NCBI RefSeq assembly: GCF_000255295.1 | Contig: NC_017030.1 | Span: 2,542,001 to 2,606,000 of the forward strand | DNA length: 64,000 bases | Direction: 5' to 3' | From: Corallococcus coralloides DSM 2259 | GTDB lineage: Bacteria > Myxococcota > Myxococcia > Myxococcales > Myxococcaceae | Part shown: piece after piece, positions 44,099 to 52,985 of the stretch | Numbering within the stretch: the stretch's first letter is position 1 | Layout of the letters: each line of letters opens with the position of its first letter | Notes under the pieces: generated by a model | Told to the model about the DNA's origin: nothing | Database searches by the model: none | What the model saw: the letters and a program-made list of their open reading frames with translations, nothing else | Position numbers and translations under genes: made by a program

Positions 44099-47000
44099 CT
44101 ATTCAGCCGCGGTCTGGAGTTCCTGCGCCGGGACTGGCTTGTCCGCCGAGGCAGGGACCTTGCCGTCGAGCGCGAGGTAGATGTTGAACCACGCGAGGTA
44201 CGCGCGCCAGGCCGGGTCGCGCTGCTCGATGAGCGTCCGCCGCGCTTGTTCCATCCGCTGGGGCACGTCGAAAGGCATCCGCGTCTTGTCCTCGGATTGC
44301 AGCTGCGCCGCGAACCAGAGCACGTCCAACTGGCCCGCATCGACCGGCGCGTGCGTGCGCGCCATCAGCGAGTCGGCGTGCTCCAGCGCCTTGCCCAGCC
44401 ACTGCGCCGCCTGCGCAGGGTCGCGGCGGTCCACGGCGTTCTCCGCCAGGCGCAGCTCCGCCAGCGTCACCGCGCGGATGTCCTCGTCGCGATCCAGCTC
44501 GTCGAACTGCTCCAGGAACAGCGCGCGCCGCTGCTCCAGCGCCCGGGCGGCGGCGTCCATGCGCCCCAGCCGCGTCTCCGCGTTGGCGCGCAGCCCCGCG
44601 GCGATGATGCGATACGCGCGCTGCACGAACTTGGGCGTGGCGTGCGCCTGCCTCAGCGTGGCCTTCACGGCGGGCGTCGCCAGGTCCCGGTCCACCTGGT
44701 CCAGGTCCTCCAGCGCGCGCTGGGGCTGGTCCGCGCCCAGCGCCGCGCCGCAGCGGGCCAGCCGCACCACCAGCCGGTTGCGCAGGCCCTCCTCGTCACG
44801 GGGGCCGGCTTCGATGCCGGGCAGCGCGCGGTCGTAGAGCGTCAGGGCCCGTTCGAACCGGCCCGCGGCCAGGTTGTAGAGCGCCGCGCGGTCCGTCACC
44901 AACGGGAGGAACCGCTCCATCTTCGGCGTGGCCTCCACCGTGGCCAGGGCCTTGTCCGCCGCCTGCGCGGCCTCCGCCTCGCGATTGACGTGCAGGAGCG
45001 CCCGGGCCCGGGCCAGGGAGACCGACAGTCCCGCGCCGTTGTCCGTGTAGGGCAGCTTGTCGCGCTCGTCCAGGTAGCCCAGGGCGATGTGGTAGTTGCC
45101 CACCTGCGTGTGCAGCAGCCCCAGCGCGCCGAGGATCATGGCCTTGTAGCGCGCGTTGTTGCGAACCAGGTCCAGGGCGACCAGGTAGTGCCGGTTGGCG
45201 CGCTCGGCGGCGGCGGGGTTGCGGCCTCGCAGGAAGTCCTCGTGGTGGATGGCCCCCATGAGGGCCTGCACCTCGCGCTGGTTCTTGAGCTCCTGCCACG
45301 CCGCGCGCAGCTCCGCGAGGCCGGTCTTCACCGCCTGGGCATGGGCGTCGTCATCCAGCTTGGACAGCCGGCGCGTCGTCACGTAGGCCTTCACGAAGTG
45401 CGAGAGTGATTTGGCCTTGCCCGGCACCTCCGTGGTGACCTCCTTGATCACCACCTCGGGAGCGACGCCCGCGCGCAGGCGCAGGCTCATGGATTCCACC
45501 GCGCTCTCCAGCGAGCCCGTCCTGCGCGTCACGAGGTCGAAGTCCGCGCGCGCCTCGTCCATCCGGTCTCGCGCCATGCGGCGGTAGGCGCGGCCCATCA
45601 GCGCGCGGCGGAACAGCCGCTCCGCCCGGCGCCGCTCCTCGGTGCCTGCTGGTGCGTCGTCGACGTAGAGCGTCGCCAAAGCTTCCATCACGCCATCGGC
45701 GCCCAGGCTCGCCGCGCGCTCGGCGGCGTCCTGCACCACCATTCGGCGGCGGAGCGGATCCGTCTGCTGTTTGTAGAACGCGACCAGGGCGTCCCGGACG
45801 GGGCGGGGAGGGCGCTCCTCGTTCAATGCATTGACGTGGCGGCCCAGCTCCAGGGCGAACGCGTACGGCGTCCCCGGGGGCTCCGCCGCGAGCGCCTGGG
45901 CCATGGCGGCGTCCGCCTCCGCGTAGGGGCGTCCCCGGTACAGGGCGCGGACCGCGCCGCGCGCGAAGTCGAGCTGGTCGTCCTGCTTGAAGACCTTGTT
46001 CTGGGAGAGCTTGATGCCGGCGGCGACCAGCGCCTGCCGGTCATCGAGCTCGCGGTACAGCGCGTCCGCCTGTTCGTACCAGCCCTCCAGCACCGCGCGC
46101 GGCGTGGTGTCCGTCAGCTGGGCCGCCTCCAGCTCCTGGCGGGCGAGCGTGAAGTCGCCGGACGACTGCGCCAGCTCGCTGCGCACGACGTGCCGGTAGA
46201 CGGCGGAGGGCGGGCTGGGCGCGGCGGCGGGGTCCAGGGCCGCCATGCGTTGGCGTTCGGCCTCCTGCAGCTCGTCCACCATGCGGCCCCGGTCGCGCTC
46301 CCTCAGGGCCTTCCGGTGGGCGATGAGGATGCGCAGCGGCTCCGACAGTCCGGCGGTGACGGGGTCGTCCACCTTCGGCATCTGGCGGGCGTAGAAGTCC
46401 GCGGCGTCGAAGTCGCCGTAGGCCAGGTGCAGCTGGCTCAGGCGCATCATCAACAACCGGCGGAGCTTGGGCCGGGTCTCGAGCAGCAGGCGCTGGCGGT
46501 AGAGGATGAGCTGATCCGCGCGCCGGCCCACCATGCCCAGCTCCTCGCTGAGGCGCTTCACGTCCCAGTCGCCGGGCACCTGTCCATCCAGCGGCAGTCG
46601 ATACACGTCCAGCGACTGACCCCGGGAGCAGGTCGTGATGAGCGACGTGGCGGTGGGGGACGGGTACTCGCAGTTCCACGCCTCGCTGGTGAGCTGGTCC
46701 GGGCTGGCCGCGGCGGCCAGGGCGGGCGCGTCGTCGCGGTCGGAGGCGAAGGGCACGCGGAACAGCACCCCGCTGTCGCTCGCGTCAATCACCCCGTCCC
46801 CGTTGGAGTCGGTGAAGAACTGCACCACGTACAGCGAGCGTCCATCGCGCGCGAACACCGGCTGGCCCGTCTGCCCCGGGATGTCCAGCGTCAGCGGGAC
46901 GGGGGCCGCGCCGGGCACATCCAACCGGACGGCCTCCAGGTGCGGCGCAGCTCGCGCGGCGAAGCCCGGCCCCACCTCCTGCACGGAGCGTTGGACCGGG

Positions 47001-47569
47001 ACGTACACCAGCCAGCGCCCATCCGGGGAGAAGGTGGGGCTGGTCAGGTTGCGGTCGAGCAGCGGCGTCACGTGCCACCCGGACCCCAGCGCCACCTTCG
47101 ACAGCCGCAGGTCGCCCTGGATGGTCGCGCGGCTCACCAACGCGATGTGCGTGTCGTCGATCCACTCCGCCTGCAGCGCGCTGAGCTCCTCCTCCAGACA
47201 GTGGCGCTCCTTGGCCTCGGGCAGATCCCGCACGCAGAGCTGTCCGCCGGCCTGGGTGCGGAACGAGATGTAGAGCAGCTGCTTGCCATTGGGGCTGATG
47301 CGCGGCCACGTCACGTCCGCGCCTTCGTCGAAGAGGCGGCGCTCGCGGCCCTTCTCCAGGTCCTGGACGAAGATCTCCGTCGCGATGTCCCGGTTGGACA
47401 CGAACAGCAGCGAGTTCTCGTCGGGCCCCAGCTGCCCCAGGAACTGGTCGCCCATGCCCACGGTGAGCCGCTCGGGCAGGACCATGCCTCCGTCGTTCTC
47501 GTCGTCCTGGGCCCAGGCTCCGCCCGCGACGAGCACGGCCAGGGCCAGGACCCATCGGCCAGGGCGCAT
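44099..47569 (-). CDS. TolB-like propeller and TPR protein, third gene of YdbH-type operon
   Basis: A 1156-residue exported protein (signal MRPGRWVLALAVLVAGGAWA). Residues about 35-340 are a WD40-like PD40/TolB propeller: PRISPNGKQLLYISF, SPTFSPDGRWLVYV, GQPVFARDGRSLYVVQF. The remaining 750 residues are helical TPR-like repeats (YGDFDAADFYARQMPKV, QSSGDFTLARQELEAAQL, GNYHIALGYLDERDKL, LYNLAAGRFERALTLYDRAL). The ATG overlaps the stop of the DUF1318 lipoprotein gene by one base (TGATG), so they are co-translated. No exact counterpart in the E. coli ydbH operon is known to me. A scaffold in the periplasm is the likeliest role. Confidence 0.82.
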   Translation of the reverse strand: MRPGRWVLALAVLVAGGAWAQDDENDGGMVLPERLTVGMGDQFLGQLGPDENSLLFVSNRDIATEIFVQDLEKGRERRLFDEGADVTWPRISPNGKQLLYISFRTQAGGQLCVRDLPEAKERHCLEEELSALQAEWIDDTHIALVSRATIQGDLRLSKVALGSGWHVTPLLDRNLTSPTFSPDGRWLVYVPVQRSVQEVGPGFAARAAPHLEAVRLDVPGAAPVPLTLDIPGQTGQPVFARDGRSLYVVQFFTDSNGDGVIDASDSGVLFRVPFASDRDDAPALAAAASPDQLTSEAWNCEYPSPTATSLITTCSRGQSLDVYRLPLDGQVPGDWDVKRLSEELGMVGRRADQLILYRQRLLLETRPKLRRLLMMRLSQLHLAYGDFDAADFYARQMPKVDDPVTAGLSEPLRILIAHRKALRERDRGRMVDELQEAERQRMAALDPAAAPSPPSAVYRHVVRSELAQSSGDFTLARQELEAAQLTDTTPRAVLEGWYEQADALYRELDDRQALVAAGIKLSQNKVFKQDDQLDFARGAVRALYRGRPYAEADAAMAQALAAEPPGTPYAFALELGRHVNALNEERPPRPVRDALVAFYKQQTDPLRRRMVVQDAAERAASLGADGVMEALATLYVDDAPAGTEERRRAERLFRRALMGRAYRRMARDRMDEARADFDLVTRRTGSLESAVESMSLRLRAGVAPEVVIKEVTTEVPGKAKSLSHFVKAYVTTRRLSKLDDDAHAQAVKTGLAELRAAWQELKNQREVQALMGAIHHEDFLRGRNPAAAERANRHYLVALDLVRNNARYKAMILGALGLLHTQVGNYHIALGYLDERDKLPYTDNGAGLSVSLARARALLHVNREAEAAQAADKALATVEATPKMERFLPLVTDRAALYNLAAGRFERALTLYDRALPGIEAGPRDEEGLRNRLVVRLARCGAALGADQPQRALEDLDQVDRDLATPAVKATLRQAHATPKFVQRAYRIIAAGLRANAETRLGRMDAAARALEQRRALFLEQFDELDRDEDIRAVTLAELRLAENAVDRRDPAQAAQWLGKALEHADSLMARTHAPVDAGQLDVLWFAAQLQSEDKTRMPFDVPQRMEQARRTLIEQRDPAWRAYLAWFNIYLALDGKVPASADKPVPAQELQTAAE

Positions 47570-48108
47570 CAGCACTTCTTCTCTCCCCAGGTGCCGTCCT
47601 CGGCCTCCACCCAGCCGCCGCAGACGACGCCTTCCGCGTGCGCCTGGCGCCAGTTCTCGCGCAGCGTCGCCTCCGGCACGCCGGGGCGCACGGTCTTCAT
47701 CCACTGCCACAGCTGGCGCCGGGCCCGGTTCACCCGCTCCACCAGGGCGGTGTCATCCGCGGACACGCGCCCGGCCGTGCACTGGCGCCGGGTGACCACC
47801 AGGAGCCCGTCCTTGCCCTCGCCCACGCAGTGGCGCCGCACCAGGTCGTCCATGCGGTCCGCCTGCGTCTTGCCCAGGTTCTCCACCAGCGGCGGAGGCT
47901 GGATGCCCAGGTCCTCCAGCTGGTTGGGCGTGAGCGGCACCGGCGTGGGGTTCATGCCCGCGCGCGCCAGCCGCTGCTCCACGTCCTTGTACGAGCCCGC
48001 GGCCTGCTCCTCGAGCGCGGTCGCCCGGTCCACCATGACGATCTCCGGCGCGCTGATGCACCCGGAAGCGGCGAGGGCGGCCACGAGCAGCAACCCACGG
48101 TGTCTCAT
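47569..48108 (-). CDS. DUF1318 (YdbL-like) lipoprotein
   Basis: A 179-residue lipoprotein: MRHRGLLLVAALAASGC then ISAPEIVMVDRATALEEQAAG. The C-terminal 75 residues match the DUF1318/YdbL pattern: LVERVNRARRQLWQWM, VPEATLRENWRQAHAEG and the final GWVEAEDGTWGEK. In E. coli, YnbE (a small lipoprotein) and YdbL (soluble) are separate partners of YdbH; here a lipoprotein N-terminus and a YdbL-like C-terminus are one chain. ATG overlaps the TGA of the AsmA/YdbH-like gene (ATGA), and its own stop overlaps the next gene. Confidence 0.82.
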   Translation of the reverse strand: MRHRGLLLVAALAASGCISAPEIVMVDRATALEEQAAGSYKDVEQRLARAGMNPTPVPLTPNQLEDLGIQPPPLVENLGKTQADRMDDLVRRHCVGEGKDGLLVVTRRQCTAGRVSADDTALVERVNRARRQLWQWMKTVRPGVPEATLRENWRQAHAEGVVCGGWVEAEDGTWGEKKC

Positions 48109-51100
48109 TGCAGGGCCTCTGGAGGGGTCATGGAGGTGATGAGGCGGTCGACGATGGGGCCCAGGGGGATGCCCCGGATCTCGTTGATGCTGATCAGCCG
48201 GGCCAGGCCGCCCATGGTGATGAGCAGGCTGCCGAAGCCCTGCTTGAAACTGACGCGCACGTGCTCCGGATACCCCAGGCCCAGCGCGTAGCGGACGCGG
48301 TTGGTGGCGGGGTCGGTGTGGTGCGGGTCCTCCAGGTCCAGCAGGTCCAGCAGGTGCCGGTTGCCGATGCGCAGAATCTCCGCGCGCCCGTTGATGCTGC
48401 GGTCCCTGGCGGAGATGACCATGGCGGCGTTGCCGTCGAAGGGCTCACCCCGGGAGGACTTCACGCCCGTCACCCGCACGTGGGTCTCCAGCGTGGAGTT
48501 CTTGCCCTGCCAGTCCAGCATGCACTGGCCGGTGATGCGTCCTCCCCGGACGCCCATCTCCAGCTGGCTCATGGAGAACACGTTCTGGTTGATGGCCAGG
48601 TTGCCCGCCAGCGGCGCGATGGTCACCCACGGCGTGGTGATGCGGTCCGCGGACATGAAGCCGCTGCGCGTGAGCAGCGGGTGCTGATCCGCGAAGCGCA
48701 GCATCGAGTACGGATTCACGTCCAGGTCGTTCAGGAGTCGCACGCCGTCCTGGGAGACCTCCACGTTCTCCGTCAGCGGCACGTCGCCGTTGAGGGCCTC
48801 CACCACGATGCCGGACTCGGGCATCCGCACGTTCACGTCCTGGAGCTTGAGGTTGGAGGAGGTGCGGAAGACCACCAGGTCCGGCGACGCCACCCGGAAG
48901 TCCACCGTGACCTTGCCGCTGCCTTCGACCTGGCCGGGCCGCGCGAGGTGGGCCAGGTCCTGCTCCAGCGAGCCCCGGAGCCCCATGCGCTGCTGCTCGT
49001 TGCTCAGGTCGAGCCGTCCCCGGACCTTCAGCAGCGTCTGGGTGCCACCATTGGACAGCTTCAGGTCCGGGATGCGGATGACGCCGGTGGGCTTGCGCAC
49101 GACGGAGAACGACGCCTCCACATCCTGGACGGGGTAGGGCAGCGCCGGCTTCTGTTCCATCGAGCGGACCTTCACGAGCTGCTTCAGCTCGATGTCCCCC
49201 TTCTCCCATTGGTCGGTGAAGGTGGCGGTGCTGTCGCTGGACAGGTCCGCGAAGGTGAACCGGCGGTCGTTCATGTTGACGGTGAGCTTCTCCACCGCCA
49301 GGGTCGTGCGGACGGTGCGCTGGGAGCCTTCGGCGTGGGACTCGCCCTGCCAGCGCAGCGCGGGGACGTTGATGGTCTGGTCCGCCTGCTTCCAGCGCAC
49401 GCCGCGCAGGTCCATGTGGGCCTTGCCCTCGAAGCTGGCGGCGCGCGGAGGCATGGGGGCCAGGCGGAAGCTTCCGTCGGAGCCCAGGTGCGTGATGAGC
49501 CCGGTCAGGGTGCCGTGCAGCTCGCCGGTCATCGCGAGCTTGGAGGGGTCTACTTCCGGGGGTACCCGCGCCTTCGCCAGCAGCGGCGACAAGGGGCCCA
49601 GCGGCGGGAAGTCGCCCTTCACGTCCATGCGGAGCGCGCGGGCCTTCGGGTTGAACGCCAGCGCCGCGTCGGCGGCGACCTTCAGGCCCTCACGGCCGTT
49701 GAGCCCCAGCTTGAGCGAGAGCTTGCGGCGGTCGACGTCGAACGTCAGCGTCTGGTGCTGGGTGCCCGCGTCGGTCTCTCCGAGGCGCAGCCCTTCGACC
49801 TTCAGGTCCAGGTCTCCCTTGTGCTTCCACGCGTCGCCCTGTGAGCGCAGCGCGACGGTGGTGCTGGCGGCCGAGATGTCGTCCCAGCCGGGCTTCCCCA
49901 GGCGCAGCTCCGTCCGGTGGTCCACGCGCGGCGAGGGCGCGAAGAGGGCCGTCAGTCTGCCCTTGGAGGTCAGCGCCACGGCGAGCTGCTTCCAGGGGAA
50001 GCGTGCGGCGACGTCATCCGGGATGAAGGGCCGGGCCATGACGAGGTCCGGCAGTTGGGCATCCAGCGTGTACGCCACGTCGTCGGTGCCCTTCGTGGCG
50101 TCCAGCGATGCGTGCAGCGTGCCCACGTCCAGCTCCAGCTTTGCGCGGGCCTTGCTCAGCCGTGGCTCCTCCATCGTGGGGAAGGCGTCCGTCACGTGGA
50201 GCTGCACGCGCGCGGGACCCTTCAGCACCTCGCGGCCCTCGGCGGTGACCCGCAGTGCCTCCACGGGCAGGTCCGCCTTCAGCGCGAAGGGGGGCTTCGC
50301 CGTCAGGGGCAGCTGGAGGTTGAAGCCCAGGCGCTCCGCCAGCGCTCGGTATCCGGAGGCACGGACATCCAAGGCTTCCACCCTGGCAGCCAGGGCCGCG
50401 TCCCCCGCGACCCTGAAGGGCGAGGCGAGGTCGGGCCGCAGCTGATGCCCCGTCAGCTCGCCGGAGGCCTTCGGAACGCGGATCGGCGTGGCCCCTCCGA
50501 CGTCGAGCCCCTGGAGCGCGAACGCGAGCCGTGCGGCCAGTCCCTGGGGTGCATCCGGGGTCGCCGTCAGCGAGATGCGTCCCTCGCCAAGCTCCACCTT
50601 GAGCGCCTCCTGCACGAGGAGGAGCTTCGCCACGTCCACGTCCAGCCCGAGCCGGCCCTGGGCTCCCAGCTGGGGCATGTCGCTGAGCGTGACCTCCCGG
50701 GCCTCCAGGTGCACCTTGCCGCGCTCCAGGGAGAACGGACGCAGGTCCTCGGGGATCCACCGCAGCAGCCGCCCCAGGTCCACGTCCGCCAGGGCTTGGG
50801 TCAGGAGGGGAGGAACTTCCGTCGCATCCGGGAGCACCACTTGGGCCTGGACCTCGGCGCTGTCGGTCAGCTGCGTGCGCGCCAGCTCGATGGTGGTGTG
50901 TTGCTTGCCAGCGTCGAACTTCGCCGTCACCGCGCCGTGCAGCAGCGAGCGGAGCGTGAAGCGCGGATCGAAGTTCTGCTTCGCGACGTCCAGGTCCACC
51001 TTCACGTGCGCGGCGTCCGTGCTGGCTTCCACCGACAGGGCCAGCTCCAGCAGGGCCTCGGCGGCGGGCGCTTCACGGTTCAACGTCAGGGCCAGGGGCT

Positions 51101-51776
51101 TCTCGGCCTTGCCGAGGTCCACGAGGAGCTTCCAGCTCTTGTCCTGCGGCTTCGCTTCGATTCCGGCTTCGAGGCCGCGCAGCGACCAGCGGTCCACCAC
51201 CGCGCCGCCCTGGACGCGGACATGCGTCAGCGCCACGTTGGACAGCTGGATGCTCGAGACGGGGAACGGGGAGGCGAAGAGGTCCGCGACCTGCCGGGAG
51301 GTTCCGGGGGACACTTCCTCCACCGGTTCGGGCTCCGGCGGTCCGGTCAGGTTCGTGAGCGAGGTGGTCCCTTGGTCATCCGCCACCAGGACGACGGTCG
51401 CGTCGCGCACCGCCACCCGCTCCACCCGGACCGGTCCCTTCACCAGGGCCCCGAACGACCACGCGGCCTCCAGCGTGCCGACGCGCACGAACTCGGGCGC
51501 GACGTCCTGGAACGGCGGTGGGGTCCACACCACCAGGCCTTCCATGCGCAGCCCGGAGAGCACGTCGATCCGCGCGGTCTGGTAGTCCAGCCGCACGCCC
51601 GAGGCCGCTTCCACCTGCGAGACGACGTGCGGCTTCAGCCAGGGGTGGTCGAGGTGGTGGAGCGCGGTCACGACCGCGATGAGGAGGAGGACGAACGTCG
51701 CGAGGAGGATCAGGGCCGCGCCCGCGATGATTCGCGTCAACCGCCGACGAGGCCGCTCAGCACCGGGGGAGTCCAT
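48105..51776 (-). CDS. AsmA/YdbH-like intermembrane lipid-transport protein
   Basis: A 1223-residue protein with one N-terminal membrane helix (IIAGAALILLATFVLLLIAV, about 16-36) and a very long beta-rich periplasmic region. N-terminal AsmA-type features: ALHHLDHPWLKPHVVSQVEA, SGVRLDYQTARIDVLSGLRM. The C-terminal 300 residues (VRMPESGIVVEALNGDVPL to GGLARLISINEIRGIPLGPIVDRL) look like the YdbH dicarboxylate-transport/AsmA C-terminal module. Such proteins form a hydrophobic groove carrying phospholipids between inner and outer membranes (established for E. coli TamB, YhdP and YdbH). The YdbL-like gene follows by overlap, which strengthens the YdbH assignment over TamB. Confidence 0.85.
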   Translation of the reverse strand: MDSPGAERPRRRLTRIIAGAALILLATFVLLLIAVVTALHHLDHPWLKPHVVSQVEAASGVRLDYQTARIDVLSGLRMEGLVVWTPPPFQDVAPEFVRVGTLEAAWSFGALVKGPVRVERVAVRDATVVLVADDQGTTSLTNLTGPPEPEPVEEVSPGTSRQVADLFASPFPVSSIQLSNVALTHVRVQGGAVVDRWSLRGLEAGIEAKPQDKSWKLLVDLGKAEKPLALTLNREAPAAEALLELALSVEASTDAAHVKVDLDVAKQNFDPRFTLRSLLHGAVTAKFDAGKQHTTIELARTQLTDSAEVQAQVVLPDATEVPPLLTQALADVDLGRLLRWIPEDLRPFSLERGKVHLEAREVTLSDMPQLGAQGRLGLDVDVAKLLLVQEALKVELGEGRISLTATPDAPQGLAARLAFALQGLDVGGATPIRVPKASGELTGHQLRPDLASPFRVAGDAALAARVEALDVRASGYRALAERLGFNLQLPLTAKPPFALKADLPVEALRVTAEGREVLKGPARVQLHVTDAFPTMEEPRLSKARAKLELDVGTLHASLDATKGTDDVAYTLDAQLPDLVMARPFIPDDVAARFPWKQLAVALTSKGRLTALFAPSPRVDHRTELRLGKPGWDDISAASTTVALRSQGDAWKHKGDLDLKVEGLRLGETDAGTQHQTLTFDVDRRKLSLKLGLNGREGLKVAADAALAFNPKARALRMDVKGDFPPLGPLSPLLAKARVPPEVDPSKLAMTGELHGTLTGLITHLGSDGSFRLAPMPPRAASFEGKAHMDLRGVRWKQADQTINVPALRWQGESHAEGSQRTVRTTLAVEKLTVNMNDRRFTFADLSSDSTATFTDQWEKGDIELKQLVKVRSMEQKPALPYPVQDVEASFSVVRKPTGVIRIPDLKLSNGGTQTLLKVRGRLDLSNEQQRMGLRGSLEQDLAHLARPGQVEGSGKVTVDFRVASPDLVVFRTSSNLKLQDVNVRMPESGIVVEALNGDVPLTENVEVSQDGVRLLNDLDVNPYSMLRFADQHPLLTRSGFMSADRITTPWVTIAPLAGNLAINQNVFSMSQLEMGVRGGRITGQCMLDWQGKNSTLETHVRVTGVKSSRGEPFDGNAAMVISARDRSINGRAEILRIGNRHLLDLLDLEDPHHTDPATNRVRYALGLGYPEHVRVSFKQGFGSLLITMGGLARLISINEIRGIPLGPIVDRLITSMTPPEALQ

Positions 51777-51888
51777 GATGTTCCGTCGAGGCGACCGGCC
51801 CGCCTCCTCCTACCATGCGGCGGAATCGGGCTTCAATCCGCGCGCATGCCTCGCGAGCCGGACGGCGTCGTGCACCCGGGAAAACGCT

Positions 51889-52665
51889 TCAACCGAAGCT
51901 GGACGGAGTCATTCCCGCCGTGCCGCCCGCGAGGGGTTTGTAGGGGAAATAGAGGTTTCGCACGAAGCGGGTGAACAGGTGCTCCTCGTTCCACCGCTGG
52001 CGGGCCATGCCGTACACGCCGGGGGCGCGCAGGTCGTGCGCGGAGACGCCGGTGACGAACTCGCGCTCGCTGTAGATGGCGAAGACCTCGTCCACCGCCG
52101 CGCGGCTGCGGTACGTGCGGAGCATCGTGCGGTAGATGAGCTCGCTCTCCTTCTGGGTGAAGGCCAGCCCCTGGATGGCGTGCGCCATCTCGTGGAAGAC
52201 CAGGTACTGCTCCGACTCCAGCCGGTCCTGCCGCAGCGCGATTCGAGCCCGGGGCCAGTCCGGGTGGTCCCAGAACAGGCCCGCGGCCTGGGGGGACACG
52301 GCCCGCGGATAGCCGTACTTCGCCAGCGTGTGCCCGGGGGGAATCAGCTCCAGCGTCAGGGGCCTCGCGGCCTCCAGGCGGGCGATGAGCTGGAGGTTCC
52401 CGGCGAGCTGCCGGATGAGCTCCTCCTGCACCCGCTTCACCTGCGCAGCCGGGGCGCCGTACGGCTTGAGCTCCAGCTTCGCGCTCACATAGGCGCGGGC
52501 CCGCGCGGGGCCTTCCGCGGGGGGACGGCCTGCGCGCGACTCGAAGACGTCGCCTCCCTCCAGCAGGGTGAAGGCGCTCAACGGTTGCTTGAGCCCGACC
52601 TCCGCCGCCAGTGGGGTGACGTCCGGCGTGGAGCCGTCCAGCGTCTCGTAGCGCTCCGGGGTCAT
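51889..52665 (-). CDS. HEMAH zinc metallopeptidase-like protein
   Basis: A 258-residue protein with a zinc-peptidase core: YLVFHEMAHAIQGLA (HExxH) followed about 25-40 residues later by acidic residues in RAAVDEVFAIYSEREF that could supply the third ligand. No signal peptide follows from the ATG at 52665, which lies 5 bp after the stop of a Cys-rich lipoprotein gene. A longer frame upstream exists but overlaps that gene and does not give a leader. Family not identified beyond gluzincin-like; substrate unknown. Possibly co-transcribed with the AsmA-like gene 112 bp downstream. Confidence 0.75.
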   Translation of the reverse strand: MTPERYETLDGSTPDVTPLAAEVGLKQPLSAFTLLEGGDVFESRAGRPPAEGPARARAYVSAKLELKPYGAPAAQVKRVQEELIRQLAGNLQLIARLEAARPLTLELIPPGHTLAKYGYPRAVSPQAAGLFWDHPDWPRARIALRQDRLESEQYLVFHEMAHAIQGLAFTQKESELIYRTMLRTYRSRAAVDEVFAIYSEREFVTGVSAHDLRAPGVYGMARQRWNEEHLFTRFVRNLYFPYKPLAGGTAGMTPSSFG

Positions 52666-52670
52666 GGGCT

Positions 52671-52931
52671 TCAGGAGCAGGTCTTCGCCTGCTGCTTGCA
52701 GGAGTCGGTACAGGCTGGCGTCTGCGTATCGAGGGTGAGCCGCTCCGCGTAGCCCTGCGCGGAGTCCGGCGGCTGCCTCGAGGCGGGCCGGCCGCGCGGC
52801 TGGCAACTGTCGAGACAGGCGTCGTACTGGTCGCGGCAGGAGGGCGACATGTTCGACGTGTCGAGCGTCGCGCAGCCGGACAGCAGGGACAGGGCGGCCG
52901 CGAAGAGGAGGAGGCCACGGACGAGGTTCAT
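52671..52931 (-). CDS. Small Cys-rich lipoprotein, 86 aa
   Basis: A lipoprotein: MNLVRGLLLFAAALSLLSGC. The mature 65 residues hold SCRDQYDACLDSC and, near the end, ACTDSCKQQAKTCS: seven cysteines beyond the lipobox Cys, arranged as two CxxxCxxxC-type clusters that probably form disulfides. The metallopeptidase gene follows after 5 bp. Such small Cys-cluster lipoproteins are frequent in myxobacteria without assigned roles; an inhibitor or partner of the peptidase is a guess. Confidence 0.8.
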   Translation of the reverse strand: MNLVRGLLLFAAALSLLSGCATLDTSNMSPSCRDQYDACLDSCQPRGRPASRQPPDSAQGYAERLTLDTQTPACTDSCKQQAKTCS

Positions 52932-52985
52932 GCGGGGAGTCTAGACTGGGAGCCCCGGATGGGCATCCGGTGGAGGAGCATGCCG

